A stretch of DNA of 64,000 nt from UBA7328 sp002471345. GTDB lineage: Bacteria > Bacteroidota > Bacteroidia > Chitinophagales > Saprospiraceae. Positions 55,532 to 63,725 of the stretch are shown piece after piece. A model generated the notes under the pieces. It did not search any database, was not told the DNA's origin, and saw nothing but the letters and a program-made list of their open reading frames with translations. Both the position numbers and the translations under genes were made by a program. Where the stretch lies: contig CAXGOB010000002.1 of NCBI GenBank assembly GCA_964011275.1, forward strand, positions 62,001-126,000. The letters are read 5' to 3'. Within the stretch, counting starts at the first letter, position 1, and each line of letters starts with the position of its first letter.

Positions 55532-55840
55532 ATGACTAAAGCAAATTCCACTCCCGATCATAATGAAAGCGTAATGACTTTAGAGTCTACAGGTACAGAA
55601 AACATGTCTCAACTTGTAGTCTATAATGACGACTATAATACTTTTGATTGGGTTATACAATGCTTTATGGAAGTATGCCATCATACTTTTGAACAGTCTG
55701 AGCAATTATCCCTAATCATTCATTTCAAAGGCAAAGCTATTGCTAAGACAGATAGTTTTGAAGAATTAAGACCTCTCAAAGATGCCCTAATAGAACGAGG
55801 TCTCTCTGCTGTCATAGAAAGTTTAAAAGAAAGCAATTAA
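55532..55840 (+). CDS. clpS: ATP-dependent Clp protease adaptor ClpS
   Basis: 102-residue adaptor that hands N-degron substrates to ClpAP/ClpCP. The core VVYNDDYNTFDWVIQCFMEVC contains the conserved N-degron pocket ND-DY and helix; the C-terminal LIERGLSAVIE strand is typical. The first ~30 residues are a disordered extension. The ATG at 55532 has a nearby AGGA and is preferred over the TTG at 55523. Next to it is aat, which makes N-degrons, so this is a compact N-degron operon with a peroxiredoxin. Confidence 0.9.
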   Translation: MTKANSTPDHNESVMTLESTGTENMSQLVVYNDDYNTFDWVIQCFMEVCHHTFEQSEQLSLIIHFKGKAIAKTDSFEELRPLKDALIERGLSAVIESLKESN

Positions 55841-55872
55841 TAGCTTCTGCTTCATTTCCATTCTAATAATAA

Positions 55873-56526
55873 ATGATATTCCCCCATCCTTTTCATGCTG
55901 ATGATGATGGGTTGTTAGCTTATGGAGGAGATCTAAGTCCTTCCACTTTGCTTGCTGCTTATAGTTGGGGAATCTTTCCTTGGTATTCACAACCTCCCAT
56001 TCTTTGGTGGTTTACGCATCCTAGATGTATACTGAGACCAAGTAAAGTAAAAGTTTCAAAAAGCATGAGATCCTATTTCAATCAAAAAAGATTTAAAACC
56101 ACAACTGATACTTGTTTTGAACAAGTCATTAATGAATGTTCAAGAGTGAAACGAAAAAATCAAGAAACAACTTGGATATCAGAAGACATGATAAATGCCT
56201 ACATCGAGCTCCATCACATAGGGCATGCACATAGCATAGAAGTTTGGGAAGAAGACCTTCTGGTAGGTGGCCTTTACGGAATAGCTATAGGTAATATCTT
56301 TTTTGGAGAATCTATGTTCTCAACAGCTTCCAATGCTTCAAAATTCGGGTTAATTACTCTATGTAGGTTTTTAGAAGAAAAAGAATTCCTACTTATTGAT
56401 TGTCAACAAGAAACTGATCACATCATGTCTTTAGGAGCTGAAATTATTCCAAAAGAAGAATTTCTACATACTCTAAAAAAGAATATGGAAATATCAGTTG
56501 ACACAAGTTCTTGGAAATGGAAATAA
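55873..56526 (+). CDS. aat: Leucyl/phenylalanyl-tRNA-protein transferase
   Basis: Transfers Leu or Phe from aminoacyl-tRNA to N-terminal Lys/Arg of proteins, generating N-degrons that ClpS recognises. The 217 residues carry the family signatures GLLAYGGDLSPSTLLAAYSWGIFPW, WWFTHPRCIL, and GGLYGIAIGNIFFGESMFS. Only 32 bases separate it from clpS. A bidirectional terminator follows. Confidence 0.95.
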   Translation: MIFPHPFHADDDGLLAYGGDLSPSTLLAAYSWGIFPWYSQPPILWWFTHPRCILRPSKVKVSKSMRSYFNQKRFKTTTDTCFEQVINECSRVKRKNQETTWISEDMINAYIELHHIGHAHSIEVWEEDLLVGGLYGIAIGNIFFGESMFSTASNASKFGLITLCRFLEEKEFLLIDCQQETDHIMSLGAEIIPKEEFLHTLKKNMEISVDTSSWKWK

Positions 56527-56537
56527 ATGCTAGACAA

Positions 56538-56570
56538 AAAAGCCTCACATCATGAATGCAAGGCTTTTAT
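56538..56570. terminator. Terminator after aat
   Basis: AAAAGCCT (56538-56545) pairs with AGGCTTTT (56561-56568) across a 15-base loop, A-rich before and T-rich after; it lies between the convergent aat and L31 genes and could serve both. Confidence 0.75.
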
Positions 56571-56592
56571 ATAACTTTATTTTGAGGACTAC

Positions 56593-56889
56593 TTACTCTG
56601 ATTCAGCAGCAGGTGCCTCAGCAGGAGTTGATTCCTTTTTGCCAAACTTGGCAAATTTCTTATTGAATTTGTCAATTCTACCCGCAGTATCTACAAATTT
56701 CATCTTACCAGTAAAGAATGGATGAGACTTATTAGAGATCTCAAGTTTGATCAAAGGATAATCATTACCATCATCCCATTTCATTGTCTCTCTTGATGGA
56801 GCACATGATTTTCCTAACCATGATTCATCACATGAGAAATCTTTGAAGATGACAGTTCTATAATTTTCTGGATGTATTCCTGCTTTCAT
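56593..56889 (-). CDS. rpmE2: 50S ribosomal protein L31, type B
   Basis: 98 residues with the type B L31 pattern: MKAGIHPENYRTVIFKD, the SHPFFTGKMKFVDTAGRIDKFNKKF stretch, and no zinc CxxC pair (type A L31 has four cysteines; here only two, spaced far apart). It has an Ala/Glu-rich tail after residue 85. A TATTTTTG box (minus strand, 56909-56916) sits 20 bases upstream. Confidence 0.95.
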   Translation of the reverse strand: MKAGIHPENYRTVIFKDFSCDESWLGKSCAPSRETMKWDDGNDYPLIKLEISNKSHPFFTGKMKFVDTAGRIDKFNKKFAKFGKKESTPAEAPAAESE

Positions 56890-56908
56890 ATCTTAAAAAA
56901 TTGGAACG

Positions 56909-56916
56909 CAAAAATA
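56909..56916 (-). promoter_or_regulatory. Candidate L31 -7 box (TATTTTTG)
   Basis: CAAAAATA on the plus strand reads TATTTTTG on the minus strand, fitting TAnnTTTG, 19 bases before the L31 ATG. Confidence 0.45.
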
Positions 56917-56973
56917 TACTTTTTTATGAAAATAGTAAAGAGTCTTTGAAATGAAGTTTAAAGAGCTCCTCAT

Positions 56974-58137
56974 TTAAATTATTCTAAGTACCAATCCTTT
57001 CAAATATGCTCCCTCTGGATGATAAATATTAGAAGGGTGATCTGCTGGTTGTGAAAGGTAATGAAGGATTTGTATTGTGCGGCCACTTTCTATCGCAGCA
57101 GCTCTAATAGTATCCGTAAATAATGATCTACTTACCACCTGAGAGCAAGAGAAAGTAAAGATCATACCCCCAGATTTTACTCGTTTGATTGCAAGAGCAT
57201 TTAATCTTTTATAAGCCTGAACAGCATTATGACGTTTTCTCTGACTTTTTGCAAATGCTGGTGGATCTACAACCAAGATATCATACTGATCATTACTCTC
57301 TTTTAGAAATTTCATCACATCAGCACAAATCTCTTTTCTTTGAGGATTGTCCATTTCTGAATTAAGGTCCATATTCTCCTTAGTCAACATGATTGCTGAC
57401 TCTGAAACGTCAACAGAATCAATTTGACTTGCACCATTTTTTTGAGCATAAACACTAAAGCCTCCTGTATAACAAAAAGTATTTAATACTGATTTATTTC
57501 TTGCATAAGTTCCAAGTAATTTTCTACTATCTCTTTGATCAAGAAAAAATCCAGTTTTTTGACCTTGTACCCAGTTGACCTTAAATTTCATATCATTTTC
57601 TGATACAGTTCCATCGGCCTTATCACCTAAAAGGTGATGACTATCGAAAGAAGGTCCTAGCTTGTTTTTATCATAAATAGTATCGATTTTAGATCTATAG
57701 GTACGCCTAAGCGAATTTGCAATCTCACTTAAGTGATTGTACATCCCAACGGTGTGACATTGGATCACGGCTGAGGAGCCATAGATATCAACAATAAGTC
57801 CCGACAATCCATCACCTTCTGCATTGACTAATCTATAGCAATTTGTACTAGTATTCCCTATCAGTCCTAAAGACGATCTTAGTTCAAAAGCGAGTTGAAT
57901 TCTCTCGTTCCAGAAAGTACCATCTAAAACTCTGTTTTCAAAAGATAGTATCCGCGCTGATATACTTCCATTGTGAAAGTGGCCTACTCCAAGAATATTA
58001 GCTCTGTGATCTTTTATACAAATTACTTCACCGTTGACTAAGTCTTCATCAAAAGAATGTACTCCTCCTGAAAAAATCCAAGGATGTTGACGTATAACAC
58101 TTACATCTCTACCTTTTTTAAGAGTAATGCCTTTCAT
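56974..58137 (-). CDS. RlmI-type class I SAM-dependent rRNA methyltransferase
   Basis: 387 residues from the ATG at 58137. N-terminal PUA domain (about 1-75) for RNA binding, an EEHD-type middle region, and a C-terminal Rossmann methyltransferase with VLNTFCYTGGFSVYA (SAM loop) and ILVVDPPAFAKS (catalytic DPP motif). RlmI-type enzymes methylate 23S rRNA cytosine 1962 at C5. It follows the cyclophilin gene by 16 bases on the same strand. A TTG nine bases upstream is a weaker start. Confidence 0.87.
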   Translation of the reverse strand: MKGITLKKGRDVSVIRQHPWIFSGGVHSFDEDLVNGEVICIKDHRANILGVGHFHNGSISARILSFENRVLDGTFWNERIQLAFELRSSLGLIGNTSTNCYRLVNAEGDGLSGLIVDIYGSSAVIQCHTVGMYNHLSEIANSLRRTYRSKIDTIYDKNKLGPSFDSHHLLGDKADGTVSENDMKFKVNWVQGQKTGFFLDQRDSRKLLGTYARNKSVLNTFCYTGGFSVYAQKNGASQIDSVDVSESAIMLTKENMDLNSEMDNPQRKEICADVMKFLKESNDQYDILVVDPPAFAKSQRKRHNAVQAYKRLNALAIKRVKSGGMIFTFSCSQVVSRSLFTDTIRAAAIESGRTIQILHYLSQPADHPSNIYHPEGAYLKGLVLRII

Positions 58138-58153
58138 GGCTCCCAATGATTCT

Positions 58154-58585
58154 CTAATCTACAACTACAATTTTCTCAATAATATCGCCTTGGCTGATAC
58201 CATCAATCACATCTAAACCATCCACAACTTTACCAAAGCAAGTATGGTTTCTATCAAGATGAGCTGTGTTCGTTCTGCTGTGACAAATAAAAAATTGCGA
58301 ACCACCTGTGTTTCTTCCAGCATGTGCCATAGAAAGCACACCTTTATCATGATGCTGATTATCACCATCTAATTCACATGGAATATTATATCCAGGTCCT
58401 CCAGTACCAATACCATTAGGACATCCACCTTGTATTACAAAATCAGGAATGACTCTATGAAAAGTTAATCCATCATAAAATCCTTTTTTCGCTAAATCTG
58501 TAAAGTTTTTAACCGTTCCTGGAGCATCTTTCTCAAAGAACTCTACTTTCATTAACCCTTTATCAGTATGAATTTCTGCAGTCAT
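58154..58585 (-). CDS. Cyclophilin-type peptidyl-prolyl cis-trans isomerase
   Basis: 143-residue cytoplasmic PPIase, with no signal peptide. Visible core: FHRVIPDFVIQGGCPNGIGTGGPGY, LSMAHAGRNTGGSQFFI, and LDRNHTCFGKVVDGLDV. It includes the catalytic Arg in FHRVI and the Gln/Phe pocket in QFFI. It is likely cotranscribed with the methyltransferase 16 bases downstream. Confidence 0.93.
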   Translation of the reverse strand: MTAEIHTDKGLMKVEFFEKDAPGTVKNFTDLAKKGFYDGLTFHRVIPDFVIQGGCPNGIGTGGPGYNIPCELDGDNQHHDKGVLSMAHAGRNTGGSQFFICHSRTNTAHLDRNHTCFGKVVDGLDVIDGISQGDIIEKIVVVD

Positions 58586-58752
58586 TATTTATTTTTTCGT
58601 TTTGAGCTGCGAAGTAAAGGGATTTCAGAGGTCTTTCCTAGTGACATGAGCATTTAAGCTAGTACAAGAAGTGCTGTTTCTTATAAAAATTCAATGATAT
58701 CATTAAAATGTCCCTTTCACATGAACTTATTCCTAAACAACCCTCTCTGATT

Positions 58753-58785
58753 TTTGACAATTTGACCAATAAGTATCTATATTTG
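58753..58785 (+). promoter_or_regulatory. Promoter of the yceD-rpmF operon (TTTG / TATATTTG)
   Basis: TTTG at 58753-58756 and TATATTTG at 58778-58785 are 21 bases apart, matching both the -33 and -7 elements of the Bacteroidota primary sigma promoter. Transcription would start about 20 bases before the YceD ATG. Confidence 0.65.
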
Positions 58786-58812
58786 CGCTCCATTTGAAAA
58801 AGATCATTTGCT

Positions 58813-59346
58813 ATGGGCACTAATACAGAATATTTGATCCCATTCAAGGGTCTTGAAAATGGTGTACATAAATATAGATTTCAGGTAAGTACTGAATTCT
58901 TTTTAAATTTTGAAAATTCTAGAATCAAGAAAGGAAACTATATCGTTGATCTGATTTTTGACAAAAGAGATCTGATGATGATTTTAGATTTCTCTTTTCA
59001 TGGAGATTATCAAGGTTCTTGCGATCGTTGTCTAACAATTATCGACATTCCAAATGAGGGAAATGATCAAATCATTGTGAAATTCCAAAATGATGTTACT
59101 CTTGATAGTAGTCAAGAAGTAGTCATTATTGAGGACGATGCTCATGAGATAGATGTATCATCCTTTATTAATAACATGATACATTTACATCTTCCATTAG
59201 TAAATAAGAGGAATTGTGAGGAGGAGGAATACAAGTTTTGTGATCATTCTTTACTTGATAAATTAGAAAGAACCCAGGAAGATGGCGATGAGGGTAGGGA
59301 GCCGGGTACCAACTGGGATGCTTTAAAAGATTTGAACTTAGATTAA
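58813..59346 (+). CDS. YceD/DUF177-family protein
   Basis: 177-residue protein of the YceD family, found directly upstream of L32 in most bacteria and implicated in 23S rRNA accumulation. The conserved CxxC (GSCDRCL) lies near residue 77, followed by acidic regions and the RNCEEEE...DH C-terminal cysteine-containing region. Followed by rpmF after 41 bases. Good promoter elements precede it. Confidence 0.88.
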   Translation: MGTNTEYLIPFKGLENGVHKYRFQVSTEFFLNFENSRIKKGNYIVDLIFDKRDLMMILDFSFHGDYQGSCDRCLTIIDIPNEGNDQIIVKFQNDVTLDSSQEVVIIEDDAHEIDVSSFINNMIHLHLPLVNKRNCEEEEYKFCDHSLLDKLERTQEDGDEGREPGTNWDALKDLNLD

Positions 59347-59387
59347 AAATATTCCTGCTGTATTGTGGGAAGACAAAATAGACTAAT

Positions 59388-59579
59388 ATGGCACATCCGA
59401 AGAGTAGGATATCCAAACAAAGAAAAAGAAAGCGTAGAACGCATCAAAAGGCGACTGTACCTCAGATTGCCATTTGTAAAAATACAGGTGAGGCTCACCT
59501 TTATCATAGAGCATATGAGCATGAAGGAAATCTCTATTACAGAGGTAAAATGCTCGTCCAAGTAGAGGAAGAAGATTAA
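59388..59579 (+). CDS. rpmF: 50S ribosomal protein L32
   Basis: 63 residues with the L32 opening MAHPKSRISKQRKRKRRTHQ and the core QIAICKNTGEAHLYHRAYEHEG. Only one cysteine is present, so it is the zinc-less form. The usual yceD-rpmF order is kept. A strong terminator follows. Confidence 0.95.
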   Translation: MAHPKSRISKQRKRKRRTHQKATVPQIAICKNTGEAHLYHRAYEHEGNLYYRGKMLVQVEEED

Positions 59580-59606
59580 TTTTTTAGAACTTTTTTCTTT
59601 TTTACT

Positions 59607-59650
59607 AAAGCTCCTCATTCAGTACATGGATAAGGAGCTTTTTTATTTTG
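59607..59650 (+). terminator. Terminator of the yceD-rpmF operon
   Basis: AAAGCTCCT (59607-59615) pairs with AGGAGCTTT (59633-59641) and runs straight into TTTTTATTTTG. Confidence 0.85.
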
Positions 59651-59768
59651 TATATGTTCATTTCATTACTTAATATGAACAAGAATGTGATTATATTTCG
59701 ATTTAAATCTTCAATTTCCGATTGGACATCCAATTTGAAATTTAATTGTATAATAATAAAACTAGAGG

Positions 59769-60827
59769 ATGTCAACGAATAGTGAAAAAGTATCGATTGA
59801 AACAGAAATCCTGGAAAAACTTAAAAACTGGAAAGAAATAATTGCTAAGTATCAGGTCCCTGACAAGAAAAAAGCACTTCTTCAAATCATTACTTCCTTC
59901 GGTCCTTATGTTGGCTTATGGGTTCTCATGTATTTTAGCATGGATTGGTCCATTTGGATTACTATCGCCCTTGCTGTTATAAATTCTTTTTTTTTAGTTA
60001 GGATTTTTATCATTCAACATGATTGTGGTCATCAATCTTTTTTCAAATCAAAAAGGTTGAATAATCTTACAGGAACTTTGTGTAGTGTTTTCAGTTCTCT
60101 TCCTTATAAATACTGGGCCAAAGTTCACAATCATCATCATGGACATACTGGCCAACTCGAAGAAAGAGACATAGGTGATATAAAATTCCTAACTGTAAAT
60201 GAGTACGCTTCCAAGGGTTGGGGTGGAAAGTTACAATATCGCATTTTTAGAAACCCCCTTGTCACATTTATCATCTCTCCAATTGTCTATTTTACTATTT
60301 CCAATAGATTTACTATGTTTTTCAAAGACAAGCCATGGTCTAAAGTGAAAAGATCACAAGTGATGAATAATTTGTTGATTTTGATAGTCTATATTGGCTT
60401 AGGACTCCTATTAGGGTGGAAGAAATTTCTTTTTATACAACTGGTGACCATTTTCATATTCTCTGTTATAGCATTTTGGTTTTTCTATGTACAACATCAA
60501 CATGAAGAAGGTTATCAACGTTGGAAGAAAGATTGGTCGTTTTTGGTGTCGGCTATTCGAGGTTCTTCTTATTACAAACTTCCCAAAATATGGCAATGGC
60601 TAACAGGAAATATAGGCATTCATCATATCCACCACCTCAGCAGCCTTGTACCAAATTACAATTTAGAAAAGTGTATGAAAGAAAATCCAATTCTTTCTAA
60701 GTATGTAACTCACCTCACTTTTACTGAAAGTCTGGCAACAGTTAAAAACAAGCTGTGGAGTGAAGATCTTCAAAAAATGGTTGGTTGGAAAGAATACCGA
60801 ATGCTTAAACAAATGGGTATGGCTTAA
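59769..60827 (+). CDS. Membrane fatty-acid desaturase
   Basis: Integral membrane di-iron enzyme introducing a double bond into membrane acyl chains, 352 residues. Three histidine boxes are present: HDCGH (84-88), HNHHHGH (from 120) and HHIHH near residue 290, spaced between membrane helices as in delta-9/delta-12-type desaturases. Regioselectivity cannot be predicted. It stands alone, with no redox partner gene beside it. Confidence 0.9.
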   Translation: MSTNSEKVSIETEILEKLKNWKEIIAKYQVPDKKKALLQIITSFGPYVGLWVLMYFSMDWSIWITIALAVINSFFLVRIFIIQHDCGHQSFFKSKRLNNLTGTLCSVFSSLPYKYWAKVHNHHHGHTGQLEERDIGDIKFLTVNEYASKGWGGKLQYRIFRNPLVTFIISPIVYFTISNRFTMFFKDKPWSKVKRSQVMNNLLILIVYIGLGLLLGWKKFLFIQLVTIFIFSVIAFWFFYVQHQHEEGYQRWKKDWSFLVSAIRGSSYYKLPKIWQWLTGNIGIHHIHHLSSLVPNYNLEKCMKENPILSKYVTHLTFTESLATVKNKLWSEDLQKMVGWKEYRMLKQMGMA

Positions 60828-60930
60828 TTATTATTTTCACGCTGCATTATACAACTCTGAAATTTGTACTCTTTGGTTCCTATTAACACTCTATTATGAA
60901 ATATCATAATATGGCCTGTTGCTGCATAAC

Positions 60931-60938
60931 TATCTTTG
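60931..60938 (+). promoter_or_regulatory. Candidate -7 box (TATCTTTG) close to the DUF5916 start
   Basis: TATCTTTG fits TAnnTTTG and ends four bases before the ATG at 60943, giving a nearly leaderless transcript as at guaB. Confidence 0.45.
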
Positions 60939-60942
60939 CAAA

Positions 60943-63144
60943 ATGAAAAGACTTCTAGTATTCTCTTTATTTTTCATTCCGTTTTTGGTTTGGGCACAAA
61001 AAACAGTCGATGTCAAATTAACCAACAATGCTCCTCAAATTGATGGTGCTCTAGATGATGACATATGGACAAAAACGACTCCTGCAGGAGACTTCTGGCA
61101 GTACTTTCCTACCGATTCAGTATTAGCTGAAGCTCAGACAGAAATTCATTTAGCCTATGACGAACAAAATTTATATGTAGGAATTAAATGCTTTGGAGCT
61201 GGAAAAGATTGGATAATTAATTCATTAAAAAGAGACTATAGAGCTGGTGGCAATGATAATATTACAATAGTCTTCGATTCATTTGATGACCGAACAAACG
61301 GATTCTTTTTTGGCATAAACCCTTTAGGCGTCATTAGAGAAGGAACAATTACAAATGGTGGAAATGGTAGAGGAGATTTCAGTTCAGCCTGGGACAATAA
61401 GTGGCAAGGCGAAGCAAAAATATATGACGAATATTATACTGCCGAAATGGAAATACCTCTAAGCACATTGAGATATAAATCAGGAAGTGATACTTGGGGA
61501 ATGCACGCATATAGATTTGATACACAAAACAATGAAACTAGTGTCTGGAATCAAATACAGAGAAATCAGACCATGTTCAGTGTGGCATATTCTGGAGTTA
61601 TGAAATGGGAGAAACCACTCCAGTCTGGCAGTTCAAATATTTCATTAATTCCATATGTGTCCACTAATTTTGCAAAGAATTATGAAGATGGAACACCTTC
61701 TAATTTTGATATGGCTGTCGGTGGCGATATGAAAGTTGGCATTTCGACAGGACTAAATCTAGATCTTACAGCGAATCCAGATTTTGCCCAAGTTGAAGTA
61801 GATAGACAGGTTACGAATATTGATAGATTTGAAATTTTCTTTCCTGAAAGAAGGCAGTTCTTCTTAGAAAATGCAGACCTGTTTGGTGGTTTTGGATTTT
61901 CTTCCACCAATCCTTTTTTCTCTAGAAGAATTGGTGTTGGCACCGACACCACTACGAACACAACAGTGCAAAACAGAATTTTAGGTGGCGCAAGGTTAAG
62001 CGGTAAATTAAACCAAGATTTAAGAGTAGGTCTTTTGACAATGCAAACAGCTGAAGAATCCACTCAGGGATTACCCTCTACTAATTTCACGGTTCTCTCA
62101 GCCCAACATAAACTCTGGAGAAGATCAAACATTGGATTTATTGTGGTCAACAAACAAACTGGTGATGAAGGAGAATTATTAGACGATAAGTATAATAGAG
62201 TTGCAGGAATTGATTTTAATTATGCGAATGCCGATAATTCATGGTCTGGCAAGACTTTTCTGCATTCATCATTTAGTCCGGAAACTGATGGACTGAAGCT
62301 AGCTCATGGCACAAAGCTAAGTTACAATACAAGAAGGCTAAAAATTGGCTGGGAGCACGAAATTGTCCAAGATGACTATAATGCTCAAGTAGGTTTCATA
62401 AGACGTACTGACTTTTTCAAATTGAATCCAGAAATAGAGCTTTCTTTTTATCCGTCAGAAGGCCCATTTTCTCAAATGAATTATGGCCTAACATCTACAC
62501 TTTTTTCACGTCCAGGTGTAGGCCGTACAGATCAATCTACTGTAGTTTTTATGGATGGGCAGTTTAGAAATTCATCTCGATTTAATATAAATATTGGAAC
62601 TACATATGTCCTTCTCACTGGTGATTTTGATCCCACAGGCACATCTTCTGAAAAGCTTGCGGCTGATACTGATTATAACTATCTATCTCTCAGGGGATTC
62701 TATTCCTCTGATCGAAGAAAGGAAATAAGTTTTAGCCTAATGCCCTATCTAGGTGAATATTTCAATGGTTTTCGAGCAGGACTCAGAGGATCCCTTAACT
62801 TCCGATTTCAGCCAAAGGGTTTTGTCAGTCTGAGTTATGCGTATAATTATTTTGATATGCCACATTTAGATGGAAAACGTGAAACATTCTTGGTCGGACC
62901 TCGAATAGACTATACACTCTCTAAAGAGATCTTTATGACTCTATTTCTACAATACAATTCACAATCAAAAAATACAAATATCAATGGGAGATTTCAATGG
63001 AGATTTGCTCCAGTATCAGACTTCTTTTTAGTATATACTGACAACTATACTACAGGAAATGTAGATGATCCTTCAAATAGATTTGCTTTTGATGTGAAGA
63101 ATAGAGCGATCGTAGCTAAATTGACCTATTGGTTGAATATCTAA
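60943..63144 (+). CDS. DUF5916 outer-membrane protein with CBM9-like N-terminal domain
   Basis: 733 residues from the ATG at 60943 (a TTG 24 bases upstream adds residues ahead of the signal peptide). Signal peptide ends at VWAQ; a CBM9-like carbohydrate-binding domain spans about 20-215 (APQIDGALDDDIW, IVFDSFDDRTNGFFFGINPLG), then the DUF5916 region with RQFFLEN and a likely beta-barrel rich in aromatic alternation to the C-terminus. Function unknown; the family is widespread in Bacteroidota. Confidence 0.87.
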   Translation: MKRLLVFSLFFIPFLVWAQKTVDVKLTNNAPQIDGALDDDIWTKTTPAGDFWQYFPTDSVLAEAQTEIHLAYDEQNLYVGIKCFGAGKDWIINSLKRDYRAGGNDNITIVFDSFDDRTNGFFFGINPLGVIREGTITNGGNGRGDFSSAWDNKWQGEAKIYDEYYTAEMEIPLSTLRYKSGSDTWGMHAYRFDTQNNETSVWNQIQRNQTMFSVAYSGVMKWEKPLQSGSSNISLIPYVSTNFAKNYEDGTPSNFDMAVGGDMKVGISTGLNLDLTANPDFAQVEVDRQVTNIDRFEIFFPERRQFFLENADLFGGFGFSSTNPFFSRRIGVGTDTTTNTTVQNRILGGARLSGKLNQDLRVGLLTMQTAEESTQGLPSTNFTVLSAQHKLWRRSNIGFIVVNKQTGDEGELLDDKYNRVAGIDFNYANADNSWSGKTFLHSSFSPETDGLKLAHGTKLSYNTRRLKIGWEHEIVQDDYNAQVGFIRRTDFFKLNPEIELSFYPSEGPFSQMNYGLTSTLFSRPGVGRTDQSTVVFMDGQFRNSSRFNINIGTTYVLLTGDFDPTGTSSEKLAADTDYNYLSLRGFYSSDRRKEISFSLMPYLGEYFNGFRAGLRGSLNFRFQPKGFVSLSYAYNYFDMPHLDGKRETFLVGPRIDYTLSKEIFMTLFLQYNSQSKNTNINGRFQWRFAPVSDFFLVYTDNYTTGNVDDPSNRFAFDVKNRAIVAKLTYWLNI

Positions 63145-63158
63145 TAATATAAAATGAA

Positions 63159-63188
63159 AAAGGGAATCAAATTACTTTAACTCCCTTT
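63159..63188 (-). terminator. Terminator between the DUF5916 and S21 genes
   Basis: AAAGGGA (63159-63165) pairs with TCCCTTT (63182-63188). On the minus strand it is followed by TTCATTTT, so it fits S21 termination best; on the plus strand the following run is weaker. Confidence 0.7.
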
Positions 63189-63210
63189 ATATATATTCGT
63201 TTCTTCTATT

Positions 63211-63396
63211 CTAATTAGAATAATACTTTTCTCTATATACTGCATTAAGAACTTTGTTTCTTCTCTCTACAGAAGGTTTAGTGAAGTTTTTTCTTCTTCT
63301 CAATTCTTTGATCATACCAGTTCTTTGCACTTTTCTCTTATATCTTTTAAGAGCTCTATCTATCGACTCCTGATCTTTTACATTGATTATTAGCAT
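63211..63396 (-). CDS. rpsU: 30S ribosomal protein S21
   Basis: 61 residues with the S21 pattern: ESIDRALKRYKRKVQRTG, KELRRRKNFTKPS and a basic C-terminus (RREKYY-like end). It is required for start-site recognition in some bacteria; several Bacteroidota 30S subunits use S21 in place of Shine-Dalgarno pairing. A TTG-(21)-TATCTTTG promoter lies upstream. Confidence 0.93.
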   Translation of the reverse strand: MLIINVKDQESIDRALKRYKRKVQRTGMIKELRRRKNFTKPSVERRNKVLNAVYREKYYSN

Positions 63397-63437
63397 AAAA
63401 TATCTTTTAAAACTTGTAGTTTTTTCTTAATGGGCTG

Positions 63438-63469
63438 CAAAGATACCTATTCTTTCTGCTAAAGAGCAA
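63438..63469 (-). promoter_or_regulatory. Candidate S21 promoter (TTG / TATCTTTG)
   Basis: On the minus strand TTG (63469-63467) and TATCTTTG (63445-63438) are 21 bases apart, matching the -33/-7 spacing of Bacteroidota promoters, about 42 bases before the S21 ATG. Confidence 0.55.
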
Positions 63470-63498
63470 GAAAAACATATAAAAAGTATCACAGAATA

Positions 63499-63666
63499 AT
63501 GCAAAATCTGAATTCAATCTATTTAAATGCCAAATCCTTAGAAATGGACTTACCAAAAAAGATCAACACTAATGCAGTGATTGTAAAAATGATCATGGGT
63601 ACTGTAGTTTATAATTTGCACCGTGAAGATAGTCCGCTTTTAAAGGGATGTCAATATTACACATAA
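63499..63666 (+). CDS. Possible 55-residue small protein
   Basis: ATG at 63499 opens a 55-codon frame (MQNLNSIYLNAKSLEMDLP...) ending TAA at 63666, in the 329-base gap between S21 and the superoxide dismutase. A hairpin terminator begins five bases after the stop. I recognise no family; composition is plausible for a real small protein, but it may be chance. Confidence 0.3.
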   Translation: MQNLNSIYLNAKSLEMDLPKKINTNAVIVKMIMGTVVYNLHREDSPLLKGCQYYT

Positions 63667-63670
63667 AACA

Positions 63671-63705
63671 AAAGGTCTGAAATATACATTTCAAACCTTT
63701 TGTAT
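63671..63705. terminator. Bidirectional hairpin terminator before the superoxide dismutase end
   Basis: AAAGGTCTGAAA (63671-63682) pairs with TTTCAAACCTTT (63689-63700) with one mismatch and a six-base loop; T-rich runs lie on both sides. On the minus strand it sits 26 bases after the sodA-type stop. Confidence 0.8.
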
Positions 63706-63725
63706 ATTATTTATCTAACATGAAT

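Noticed and set aside
59365..59565. 66-residue plus-strand frame overlapping L32
   Set aside because: It is an out-of-frame shadow; the 63-residue frame at 59388 is an exact L32 pattern.
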